In this document: piece after piece, positions 1 through 16,700 of the stretch
Layout: each line of letters starts with the position of its first letter
Numbering within the stretch: the stretch's first letter is position 1
Assembly (NCBI GenBank): GCA_020284085.1
Contig: JACEVL010000147.1
Span: 186,001 to 250,000 of the forward strand
Direction of reading: 5' to 3'
DNA from: Aporrectodea caliginosa
Lineage: Eukaryota > Annelida > Clitellata > Crassiclitellata > Lumbricidae
DNA: 64,000 nucleotides
The notes under the pieces: model-generated
Databases searched by the model: none
What the model saw: only the letters and a program-made list of their open reading frames with translations
What the model was told of the DNA's origin: nothing
Made by a program: the position numbers and the translations under genes

Positions 1-361
1 ATATATATAAATTATTTACGTGATTTGTATAAGTTAATAAAATATTTATATAATTCGTGTAAATATAAATTATATTGCTGTACATATATGTAATTTATAT
101 TCGTGTAGTTATAATTTGTGTATAATAAACTTGTAATATTTTTCACATATATCCCACCTAAAGCACTTTGATTCCAATTGAAATTTGTTGTTTCTAAGCT
201 TGGTTCAGAATCATATCCTGACATTTTGTTTGGTGACCCATACTTGGAAATGCAGGTCTGTTAGATCAAAGTCATATACTGATTGGCTTATCAGTGTGTA
301 CATGTATGCTGACTTCAGGTTTCTAGGGTTTGTTTCACTTGTCTTTTTTATTGTGTTGTAG

Positions 362-5012
<4,651 letters not shown>

Positions 5013-6211
5013 ACGATTTGCTGCCAGTCGAGTGGATGACTTTCCTATTTTGTATTATAACAACTTTGCACTCATCTACCCACTGTATTAACAGATTGTC
5101 TGACAGGTTAGGCTTTAGACAAAGCTATATTCACTCATGAATCTAATCACATGGGCGAAGAAATGTTAAACGAACAAGTTATGTGTATAGTAGTTTGTTT
5201 GCGACTTTGGATGAATGATCTGAGATGGTTTTACATTTCCCGAGTTACTGACCATACCAGTCATTAAATTAATGCAGTGGTGCCATCGCAGTTGAGGAAA
5301 TGGAGCATTAAAAGGCATGAGAACTGTAATATTTTTGACAAGCTATGTAATAAGTAAATTATCTCAAAAGACTGAAAACGTGGTTCCTATTGCCTCTTTG
5401 AAGTTTGTTCTTTGATTTTTCATTGCACTGAAACAAATTATATAACAAAATTTAATTGCTGAATAATTACTTTAATGTAGCTTTCAGAATTTCAAGACCT
5501 TCCGTTCATTACGTTATGAAATTTGAGTTCGATAATGCTGGCTATAACCTCAGAGGTGAAGCATTTTGTCATAAATACAGTTCATATTAACATATTTATG
5601 TCCAATGTTGAAGATTGTTGTTACCACCTGTTGTATTGGTTATTGAACTATATTGGCATTATTTAATGCTGACTATTGAATACTGACTGAAACTAATCAG
5701 TAGTTGTATTTCTCTGCAGTTGTAATACTCATTTCTGAACATTGTGTGAAGCGACTGTACGTAGCTCGCTCCTTGTGTCTTTGTTTTGCTGAAGTTGCCT
5801 TAACTGTGTTGCAGTTTGTCTTCCACAACTCTGCATTTTGCAGGGCCAGGCATATTCAACTTTAATGGTCATATTCTGTGTGTTTGGTTTATTCAGAGAA
5901 TTTAAGTTGTGGAATTAAGTTTTTTTAGCCAAATGCCTTTCCTAATGCGAACTGCATTTGCGACAAATTACAACAGGGAGCGAAGAAAATCTGACCCATT
6001 TTTTTAGTCCTGTGTGAACAGGGCTTTATGTTTATATATGTTTACATGTATGTACAAATGCATGCACAAATACATATTATAATGTTTCTCTATAAAACAC
6101 TTAGACAAAACTGTCATTGATAGTTTCCTTTTGCCCCTCTAGTTATATCTGATATCTAGCACAAGGACTAGTTTGCAGTGCTTAGTTCCACACTGGTTAT
6201 TATACAATAAA
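5013..6211 (+). other. probable Smad 3' UTR, with candidate poly(A) signal at its end
   Basis: AT-rich sequence without long reading frames follows the Smad stop. The first convincing AATAAA on the plus strand is at 6206-6211, about 1.2 kb after the stop, so a long 3' UTR ending near 6.2 kb is plausible. This is inferred from position and hexamer only. Confidence 0.35.
6056..6130. repeat. direct repeat, first copy (second at 6897-6975)
   Basis: About 70 bp around CACAAATACATATTATA and CTATAAAACACTTAGACAAAA, ending in GTCATTGATAGTT, recurs with small changes at 6897-6975 in the same orientation, roughly 840 bp downstream. The repeat family is not recognised. Confidence 0.55.
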
Positions 6212-7736
6212 CATATGTTAAGATTTGAGTTTACATTGCTGTCCTTTGATATTTTTGAACACTTGAGAGTGCATAATACCAGGAAACAATATATGCAGTG
6301 TGTGGTATACTATGTGTTTTCTAAATGTACATAGTTGTTTTGGTGTGTGTATAATTGTATATGTATTATGTATGCATGGATGTGTGTGATATGTATATCC
6401 AAATATCTGCTTCTGTAGTATTAATAGTGTCAGAATATAACCTTGTATAAGTAATTTTGATTGCCAAGCAGTTGAAAGACATTGAGTATCATGACTAGAT
6501 TGGAAGTCTTTAAAGAAATTACTGTTTATATCAAGTGTACCGGTAGTTAATTATGAAATGTTCAGGCTACCCAAATGCGTTATAAATATGCTTACTGTAC
6601 GTATTCGTAAGGCTAACGTCTGCCAGTACATACCGTATTGCTCCTTTGTCAGTTTTTTATTCTTGAGCCCACATGGAGGGATAGAATTCTATGCAGCAAT
6701 AACAAACTCCTTCATGTGCTTGTTTGGGAGTCTATTGGTATGCCAACAGGCAGTTTGTATATAAGTTGTGAAGATAACCAGGTTGTCATCAATTATTAGG
6801 TATTATTTGTGTCCTGTGTGCTTTTTCAGATGAATGTGTTTATTCATTGTGTCATGACCTTCTTTCTTCACTGTTAACTGCATTTCTTCCTATGTACACA
6901 TCCATACACAAATACATATTATATGTATCTTTATAAAACACTTGGAAAAACCGTCATTGAGAGTTCTTAATTTCAGTTCTTTTCCGATTCTAACTATTAA
7001 TTTTTTATCACAGCTGAACTAGAACTAGGCAGATATCATTTGGTGAACGTTTCAATCCTATCATACAAAACGTAAAGGTTTTTAGTAGTAGTTTCAGTTT
7101 AACGACACTGTGTGATAACAAAGATCATTAGTGTTGCCCTCCGCCTTTATTCAGGCTTAGGACTGGCACTGCCAAAGTACGAGCAGTGGCGGAGTTTATA
7201 ATTGAAACAGTCTCATATGGCACATTTATTTTGAAAGGAAATTTCTGCAGTGTGTTGGCAAAGTAGTAGCTATGTTCGTGATCAATAATCTTGGTAATTG
7301 GTGAGACCAGTGTTTTGGAAAGAAACTGTTCTGAGTTGGACTAGCTGGAATTTTATTTTTGACTGTTGTGTGTGCTAGACCTTTATGATAATGAAGACAG
7401 ATACATCAATATTTATCTAAGCTGAGGTACTATCCACCAGCTGTGTCTGAGGAAAGTTTGTTTGTATTTTTACACTGCAGTGTAGGTCCAGTGTATTCAT
7501 CTCAATAATGATATTCTTGATGACGATATAATGAAATAGCTTTTTTACTGTTGTCGATAGATATTACTGACTTATAATTGTAACCGTCATCAGTCACCAT
7601 CATTGTTCATGTTAATACTTTTCTTTTTCATTTTGTTTGCTGTTTACAAATAATCATTTGTATTTTAAATTAATTATTAAAATTGTAGGAAACTGAATAT
7701 TGTCTTGACACAACATAATATTGCATACTGGTATAC

Positions 7737-7741
<5 letters not shown>

Positions 7742-7777
<36 letters not shown>
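7742..7777. repeat. (TA)n microsatellite
   Basis: Uninterrupted alternating TA for about 36 bp. Confidence 0.95.
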
Positions 7778-7779
<2 letters not shown>

Positions 7780-9788
7780 CGTCAGTTGAGAGAATGGACC
7801 ACTTGTCAGGTTCTAGATCTGTCGGAAAATGGTCTTTTCGTAATACTGTGATTATTGCTTTTGCGTCTAATTACTGCACCTGAAGCTACTAATACTTGCT
7901 GTATAGCAACCTATATTACTCCACGTGATGCATTAAGGCCATAAATCTGGTATTAACACCTCGGGTAGAGACAGTTTCAATATTTATAGATGATTTCCTG
8001 CCAAATGATATTTTATATTTTCTTTAAGAAGTGCATAAATTTTGGGCAAAACATTCTGAATTTTTTACCCTGATTTTCTGATAGTGTAAGCTTGTGGAAA
8101 CTGTTAAGAAGTCCATTCCCGACAGGTGGTCCTTTCTCTCGGCCGACGTCACATATATATCAATCTTTAATTCACCAAGAAACATTGGTAGCACAACAAA
8201 AAATGAACCTGAAAAGCATAAAAAGCAAAACAATGTAATGAGAAAGTCTTGAAGCTTGTCTTCAAGTCTGTGTACCTGAGTATCACTTAATATCAGTCAT
8301 CATTACTTGAACCATAAATTGAAGTCCATCAATAAAATTCCAAGATGTTTGATTATTTACAAACGTTCAAGATTTTCCCTTGTTTCAGATGTAAAGTATG
8401 CTAAATGGTTTGGGTCTTTTGAAGTATTTCATTGACTAATCCATCTTACTTGCATGTCACAGCATATCATTGATTTGAGGTTATTATTTGATTTGTGTTG
8501 CATTTTAAGCTTATGATCAACAACTGATTTTTTCTTGATTTCATGAATGTGAGTGAGTTTTAGAGTAGTTATATATGAAGTTGTCTGTATCTAAAATTTT
8601 CAGACGATGCAAATCAACACTGTATAGATATGGCTGCAAAAAGTGAAAAAAAATTTTCTGTAATAGAAGGGAACTATGTAGTGTCTTTGAATAATTGTGT
8701 GGATTTGTATAGTAATTGTCTGAAAATAAACTATGCTTGCATAAAATTCACATCTTACCTTTTGGCATTAAGTTTTTTTGTGGTAAGTAAAAAATTATAC
8801 AGCTGTTAGGCCAGTGTGTAATGCACTTCTGATGATTTTTCCCAAAACAAAGGTTGAGTGTGTGTTATATAGGGAGATTCATAGGTAATAAATGGCACAC
8901 ATTTAAGAGAAATGCAGAATTCACCATTGTTTAAATAGGTATAAATCGATTAGCTAAAGTGTTGCAGCTATCATGTTTATGCAAACTTGCTGTTCTAGGA
9001 AAGAGACATTTTTCTAGGTTGGAGAGTCATTAATACTGTAAAGCTATGTACCCATAATGTACCATATGCATCTTTGTGTAGTTGTGAAATAAATGTGATC
9101 AGTGTGCTTACTGTTGAGTCTAAATTTTTTTCCTGAATGATTTGCTGACCAGCATACAGAGAATTAATGCATTGCTCGACCCAAAGAAACATTGTTAGTG
9201 GCTGAAACTCGGTTTCTTTGCTAACTCTCAGTGTGTCGAGTGTTCTTTGTGAGTCATGTTGAAGGCAGGAACTACATCCAGAAGCCGCTGTCACCATTCA
9301 TCAATTGCAGGTGAATGTTAGAATTGACAGTGTGAGTGCATTTGATTGAAAATCTGGTTGCAATAACAGCCTTGGCTTTGTGTCCGAGTGCAGATGCTGT
9401 AGTTGCTAGTCCGGACAGGATTTTTACAGCAGGTCAAGAATGGTGGAGGTTGTTTTTAGGAAAAGGATTTCAAAGGAAAGCTTAAATACTGTAGTCATAA
9501 CTTGCAATTTCCTAAATCTAACGCAAAGCTGAACCACACCGAAAAATATATATACATGTAGAATCTTGCTGAAAAGTGGTCCAGTTGTTTTTAATTTTTT
9601 ACTCTGTACATCTATTAATATTGCTTATGTGTGTTCATTTAGATAATATGTATTAGACATTATCATAGTAAACTTGTTTATGCAACTTTGTTTTAATATT
9701 TTGTTATTATTACACATAATTCTTTGTTTAATGTGACATTTATTCAATCGATTGAACAACGATTGATGTAGTAAGAGCTATCTATGGC

Positions 9789-9941
9789 CAGTGTTTCCGT
9801 CAGAGTCCAAAAAGAGGATGTATTTATGCCCTGACCTAGGATTTTGTTGGGCGTAATTCATTTCATTCGGCTATCACACCGAAAAATTTGGACGTTTTTA
9901 CAGACGTAAAAACGGCCATTTGGGCGTTAACGGAAACACTG
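9789..9941. mobile_element. 153-bp MITE with CAGTGTTTCCGT termini
   Basis: It begins CAGTGTTTCCGT and ends with the exact complement ACGGAAACACTG. CAGTG ends are typical of hAT-derived miniature elements. I could not see a clean 8-bp flanking duplication. No coding potential. Confidence 0.6.
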
Positions 9942-11149
9942 GCTATAGAATGTTTTGTGAAAAATGACCTAGATTTTTTTACTGAAATGGTAGAAATGAG
10001 ACATTTCAGACAATACTAAATGGTAGTAAATAATTTCCATGACAAGGTCTATTATTCCTTAATAGGTATGCATAAAAGTTTGCACATTTAAGTGATGCTG
10101 TATTGTTTGAAGGGGCAGCATTTTAGGTAAGAGTTAATATTCTCTTTTGCAACTCTGAGTTTTATGTCCCTAGCGTGTCATTTTGTGGCTAATTGCTTCA
10201 CAAAGATTAGATTGTCAGACTTTGACCAGACATAGAATCAAGACATTTGTGGCCAAGTGTTGGCAGGCTTTATGGCTAGGATCTGTGGAATGTGGTATTT
10301 ATGGTGCAGCTGCCTGCAGTGAATGTCAAGCATTACCATCACCCATAGTTATGTCTTATTTCTAACTTCATCTTCAATCTGTTAATGCCTTCTAATTAAA
10401 GGCCTTTTATGGGCATCAACAGTTTCCATGTACAGCAAAACTTCAGCATGTCAAAGTTTAATGGACCATCATCGGTAGTTTGTTATATCCGAGATATTCA
10501 CGTCAATCTCTATCCGACTCCACATGAACTAAAATCATCATAAACTAATAGTGCATCTATACATGGTCTATGGTTGATGTATGTGATGCAGATGAAATAA
10601 CAATCTAGAAGCCAGATATGAAAGATGAATATGAGTCAATTTCTGGTATTAGATTAAATTCGTGTAACAGGTAACAAAGTGGACAATTTCAACATAACAT
10701 GAAACAAACTTGTTATCGCCTGCATTTCGGACAATTTTTCAACTGCCACTCAACTAAACTTAGATCACTTCACTTTGTAATCAAGAAGCTTATGAAGTAT
10801 ATGAGTCATTTTCCGCTATTAGATCAATTAGACATTTTGTTGTCACAACGATTTTTTTAATCAACCTAGCCATAGTTTTTCTTCATAACCACTGCAGGTT
10901 AACCTGAAATGCTTAACAGCCCATCATTTTTAGCTTCTTAAAACCTGTGGCAGTGTCCAATGAGTTTGTACTATTGTCCAAACCATTCTAGAAGTCTATA
11001 TTGCACTGAATCATTTTCTGTCCTCTGTTCCTTTGGTTTGTTAAATAATTTATATCTATGACTTTGAGTTGCCTAACTTGGTGCCAATTCAAATAACTGT
11101 ACTGCCTGTCCAGTGATATTCTTGTAAGCTCCAACTAGGTCTCCGCTGC

Positions 11150-12360
11150 ACTGTTGTTGCCTGCACGTTTTCAACCTTTCTCCATAGCTCAGATCCCTGT
11201 AGGCTAACCCCAAGTCAGTTTGGTAGCTTTTTGCAGTTTCCCCAGTTCTAAGTCATGTATCAGGTATGTAAGGTATTCGATCTGTTTGTACAACCTTGGT
11301 ATTGTATCCTTGTTTCTGCAAACCATTGTCCTTGTGATGATACCTATGGGTGAGTTGGCCTTACTTGCTGCTGCAGCACATTGCCTTGAAAGTTTGCACT
11401 CTGTATAATCACTCCAGTCCCTTTCTTTTTCACTTTCAATACCTTACGCTCTCCATTTCCTATGGAGAGCGTTTCTCTCCCCATATGCATCACAGTGCAA
11501 TTTTCTAACAAAGTGCAATCTGCCAGTCGTGCGAGTGTTTGAAAATTCTTAGATCCTCATGGTGTATCTCCATTACTCCATCTTGTTTTATCCTTGTATC
11601 TGCAAACTGTTGTCCTCTTGATGATTCCTATGGTTGAGACAGCCATATTTACTGCTTCAGTACATTGCTATGAAATTTTTTGCTCTAACATAGGACCTAG
11701 TTTACTTCTTCCACACTCGCTTTCATTACCTTGACCCCATATGAAATGGGGTCACGGTACTGTTCTCTTCTTCATGTGCACCGCTGAGCACTTTTATGAA
11801 TCACAGATCATCTATATATATATTTTCGTTTATTGAAAAACAAGTTGTCATACTGCAACGAGGTACAGGCATTGAGAATTTAAGAAATTTAAAGTTTTGA
11901 TTTCTATCGAATGATTGAATGTCATGGGTTGCTATTTTCTATAGAGTATAGTCCTTTGACCATCTGAACATTCTTAGATCGTCTTGCAGTATGTCCACTT
12001 CTTCTTCATCAACAACTATTCTACGTAGTTTTGCATTATCAGCAAACTTACAAATTTTAGATAAAATTTCACCATCTGTCATTAATAAAAATTATGAACA
12101 AGAGTGGCCCAAGCACTGACCCATGCTTTTCCAGGTAGACAACTATGTAATTTGTCTGCTATAATGCACCTTTTGCCTTATGCCTCAAACCAGCGTTGAA
12201 TCCATGTTAGAACCTGCCCTCTAATCCAAGTTCTTGCAACTTTTTGGCCTGCCTTACATGAGATACTTTGTCAACGAATGTCGCAAAATCTATTATAGCA
12301 TACTTGTGCAAAATGCTGTGGTATAATTCTCTCTATAACCTTTCCCACAACCTGATGAAA
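11150..12360 (-). pseudogene. decayed CR1/RTE-like reverse transcriptase, minus strand
   Basis: Reading the minus strand leftwards from about 12300 gives, with frame breaks, DFATFVDKVSHVRQAKKLQELG, then a [12 protein letters not shown] box around 12110, then KICKFADNAKLRRIV (a decayed FADD box) and DILQDDLRMFRW near 11970, then CTVMHMG near 11500. The order matches reverse transcriptase core motifs and the downstream thumb of non-LTR retrotransposons. Several stops and at least two internal gaps make it a relic. Confidence 0.6.
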
Positions 12361-12409
12361 CGGTTAGAATTATAGCTACTGAAATCTGCTAACTGATGAG
12401 AAATAGAAT

Positions 12410-12572
12410 GAGCAAAATCTTGTAGCTAATCAATTAGAATTAGCCAACCTTAGCCAAATAGCTAATCGATTAGTTAAATTGCTAATCAATTAGAATTAGC
12501 TGCAGAAATTTGTTAATTGATTAGAATTAGCTGTTTGTGTAATCGAATTAGAATCTAATCGATTAGTTACCA
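12410..12572. repeat. cluster of ATTAGAATTAGC / TAATCGATTAG palindromic repeats
   Basis: Within about 160 bp the motif AATCAATTAGAATTAGC or its relatives occurs four to five times, interleaved with two TAATCGATTAG palindromes and further near-copies. It lies about 1.2 kb upstream of the SLAIN start codon. It may be the remnant of a transposon terminal repeat or an array of homeodomain-type ATTA sites; the sequence alone does not decide. Confidence 0.5.
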
Positions 12573-13260
12573 ATCTCCGCCATAGTTACACAATTTGCTT
12601 ATATTTCTCTGTTAATGGCACTGTACGTAGGCTAAGTGCCTCCCAATTTCCGTTCTATCTCACTAGTCTGCATTGATTCTTTGAGAATCTGTGCTACTAT
12701 ACCTCTCCGATTTCTTCCTTAACTTCATGTCGAAATTTGGTAGAGGTACCTAAACCTGGACTCTGTCAGTTTTGAGCTGTTCTAGCACACTTAGTAAACA
12801 ATCACTCTGACCATTCCTTCCCACCATTGCCTAAAATCGTTTTATACAATTTTGGTCGAAGTTCCACTTCTTCTCACGTACGTAGGCCCTACTGAGCATC
12901 CACTCGTCCACAACGACTTCTTTGTTTGCTTCAGTATTCATTGGGCATAACCTTTAACCCCTCTGCTTGCTTCTAATAGTTGTGAAAACTTTTGCTACCT
13001 TTCTTTACATTCCCTCGACAACTTGAGCTGAACTCTTTTTTATTGATTTATTGTTTGCATTACTGCAAATATTCTTTTATTAGGCCTAACAATTACACAC
13101 CTAGTTCGTAATTTCTCATTTTTATTTCCTTCTGTAAGTTCAGAAAATCTTCCATGCTATGTTCTCTTCCCTACTGGGTTTGGAAGTTAGTTGCATGTAG
13201 GCAAGCATCGTGATAAACAAATACGAATTAACGTTTAATGCGCACTACAATAATTAGGGT

Positions 13261-13302
13261 CCCGTGATTTACTGCATTGAAAATAACGCAGTAAACCACG
13301 GG
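13261..13302. promoter_or_regulatory. hairpin upstream of SLAIN
   Basis: The arms CCCGTGATTTACTGC and GCAGTAAACCACGGG pair with one mismatch around a short loop, 415 bp before the SLAIN ATG. GTTTACTGCGCTGA follows at about 13336. Function unknown; it could be a small foldback element. Confidence 0.4.
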
Positions 13303-13716
13303 AAGTATAGGCCTATGCTTTACAGGTCTTTAGGAGTTTACTGCGCTGAACACTATGATTTTGGTGTGCATTGGCTCAAACTGCCTATTTGTATCGAACG
13401 CATAAGTTTTATACTATTAAACTAAAGAAAATGTGGTGTCTACAATTATGATTACTATGGACTTACGATAAGATCTTACATAGCCTACATACTGACTTCA
13501 TTGACAGGTGCTCTGCAACGACCTTGCGCAGCCTTCGGAGCATCTGCGTCGATTTGAACTTCCGGTGAATAATAAATATAATAAAATAAATATTGGTTGT
13601 GTGATTAACGGATCCGATCGTCGTGATGGAATGGGTGTGAATTCTGTTGTCAAATGATTATTCCTGTTAGTCTAAAATCTGGTTCATGTGGATAATTAGT
13701 TAAAATCGGCGGCAGA

Positions 13717-16700
13717 ATGAACACGACGGAAAACGATCCTGGGAGTATAGGTATCGATCCCGAGGGCGAAATTAAGAAACTGCAGGAACTGGTGAAAAAG
13801 TTGGAATTACAAAACCAGTTACTTCTGCGTCAGAATTCGCAGGACGAGAAAGTTGGAGGATGTCTTCAACTTATGCCCGAACAGTTTCCTGAATCAGGAA
13901 ATAGTGGTCATCAGCGTCAGCAAACGACCGGCAAGTTGGACCAGTCAAGTCAGGTCTTACGACAACTTAACGGCGTTAAGACGGCTCTCGCAAATAACAC
14001 CATTTGTACGACGCCTGAAAAACACAATATAGACAAATCCGAGCGAACGAAAGTCGAAATAAGCAAGCTTTCGTTAGAATCTGTTGGGCTTGTTGACATC
14101 GACAGATTATCACTTGATGTAGAGGACAGCTGGTGAGTTATAGAACCTTTATTGCCTCTTTCTTGCGTCTAGATTTTTTTGTCAGAGATATATCGAACAC
14201 ACAAGAGGCCAATGCTGCAACTGCAGTGTGTCAGCTTTGTGCATGATTATTGCATTCATTCATTTCAGAGATTTATATAACACCCCTTCAAGGTTCTGTA
14301 CTCAGGAGCGCTCCGGACCCAACCCCAGCTAAAGAGAACAGTCTTGAGGTTAGAGTAGAATGGTTGCATGGTTGATTATCTTACAGCTCTTTGCAAAGTC
14401 ACATTTGATGTCATACTAAGTCACTGAAAATTAACGTAATTTAACGTAAAGGACAAATTATGATTGTAGAGAAAATAAATCATTGAACAGTTTGTGTACC
14501 TATGCAGTGCTTCATGCTACTCCAGGTTTAGATACCATTCTATGTAGCTGTCCATATTTTTCTTGCCTATCTCAGGATCTTGACCGAAAACCTTACTTGC
14601 CGTGTAAGTTTTAATTTTACTGAGCACCAGTGAATAAGTTGGTTCCCACAATTTATCGTATGTGGTTGAGCAGTGAAGAAATCTATAGCTTATGATGGCA
14701 CAATAGCAACACCTTTACCAGCTCACTGTCGACTTTAGTATTATAACTTGTCTTGAATGGTGTGTGAAGGTGGGTGCAAGTCTTCATTTAGATCAACCAT
14801 CATATTGTCAACTCTAACTATCAGGTGCTTGATCGTGTTGTTCTACAGTGAGCTCTCAAAGAAGCAACACAGTAGCAATGTTGCTTGCCTCAGTTACTTC
14901 CAATTGCACTGCCTAAAACTGCTGGTTTAGTGACTCTTCAAAAGTCTCAGTATTCAACATCAGCAAGTTAAGAAAAATCTGTCAGTACCCTTCTACCTTG
15001 ATTTTCCCAAGATCACTACTGAACTGTTCTATCAGAATGCTGTTTACATTCAAATCCTTTTCTAACTTGATTCCTCGAAGCCACTACTGAATTGCTCCAG
15101 CAGAATCAGAACATTTGCTGTTTGCAGACTCAATTAATGAGATAGGTAATCATTGTCATTTGCTGAAACTTGCCAAGTATTCATTTTAGGCTTGATTTCT
15201 TTCAATCTGGATTAGTTTAGCATACTGTTCTTCACTATACAGTTTTAATATATGGTTAACCATATCTTTTACATTGATCTATAGTTGTATGATCAAGATG
15301 TAGGATTGTCAAAACCAGGGATAAAGTAACATGAAATAACATTAAATAATATATGTGATATATTTTCATTGTTTTAGAGGGAAAATCACTTGAGTTATGC
15401 TAATAATTGCATAGCAAAAATTGCACTCCAAACACTAATATATCGATTCCCAGATGTAAACAAAGTTCCACAAAAGGTGGAGGTTAATTTGAAGTTTTGC
15501 CTAAATTGCAATGCCACTTCTTTGCCCTCGGCCCATCCAGAGCAGAAAATGAAATGCTTAGTTCAACCCTTCCTTTCAGTGGATTTAGAATATTGTTGGT
15601 TTATGTACGGTACTTGTTAGTCTATGGTAGTCAGAATATTGCTTTTTTAATCAAATGCTCGTTTAAGTATTTCAATGAGTTTAAAACTGAACAACATTCT
15701 GCATTTGTTTCTGAGGTCTGCTGGTAACTTTCAGTTATGTCATATCTTCATTTTGTTATTTTAAGTTGCTGAGTGGAGGAGAATTCTGAAATTCTGCAAC
15801 AACATTGATGTGAACCTCTATTGTTTAGAAGACAATTGCTTATGATAACAGTGACAGCATATAGTAAGATTAATGCACCTTATAAGCACACTTTTATTGC
15901 TCTCTTAGTGCAGTTATCAGTAATCAGTTGCGGCAAAGGTGAGTTTAAACCCTTTCAAGTTACCATCGGTAATTCATTTGCAGCTGTTAAGTTAGAAATT
16001 ACGGTACTCTGAAGTGAAGTTGTAGCTAGCCTTTGTTCTTCTTTGGACTACCATATGTTAGAATCTGGTCAATTCTTTTTGCTGAGGATTTCATTTTTAG
16101 TAACTTAGCCAGATGAGGTTTTTATTGGAAGTGATATGTAATAGCAACCAGTAAGGTCATCTGCGACTGATGGTAGCTAATTCAGTCATTGGTGGGTTGA
16201 CTTGGGTTTTTCAGGCTGTACAAATCACCAAGACAGACGCCTGGAACTGAAACCGCCAAAAGTCCATTCCTGTGGGTGAGGGAAGAATTTGATCAAACTT
16301 CCGATGATCAGTTAGCTTCGTTTCACAAGTCACTCTATTACAAGCTTGATGAAGTCACAAAAAGTGAGTGAATATTTGATTGGTGGTCTGCACTGTTTGC
16401 TGACTGTTGAGTTAAAGCAGTGGTGTCAAAGCTTTTTTAATGGCAGGCCAGTGACAATATTTTCCATCAAGTGGTGGGCCAGGCTGCCAAAGGTGCATGA
16501 GCAAAATAGGGTCTGGGAGGTGGCTCGGTGAGCCTTTCCCGAGAAAATTTGTGCGAAACTAAATCTTAAATGGTGCATTTTTAGCATGCAGGGGATTGCA
16601 GGCAGTCTTAATTTTGATCTTCATTATCAAAGCCACTATAGCAGAGTAACGATGTGGTATTGACTGTCTTGTTGCTAGCACAGAAATTTGATTTTGCTTC

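Larger units (their letters stand above)
6212..13716. other. intergenic region between Smad and SLAIN
   Basis: No conserved coding exon was recognised on either strand. Contents seen: a TA microsatellite (7742-7777), a small inverted-repeat element (9789-9941), a decayed minus-strand retrotransposon (11150-12360), a cluster of TAATCGATTAG palindromes (12410-12572) and a hairpin (13261-13302). The rest is unremarkable AT-rich sequence that must include the SLAIN promoter near its right end. Confidence 0.5.
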
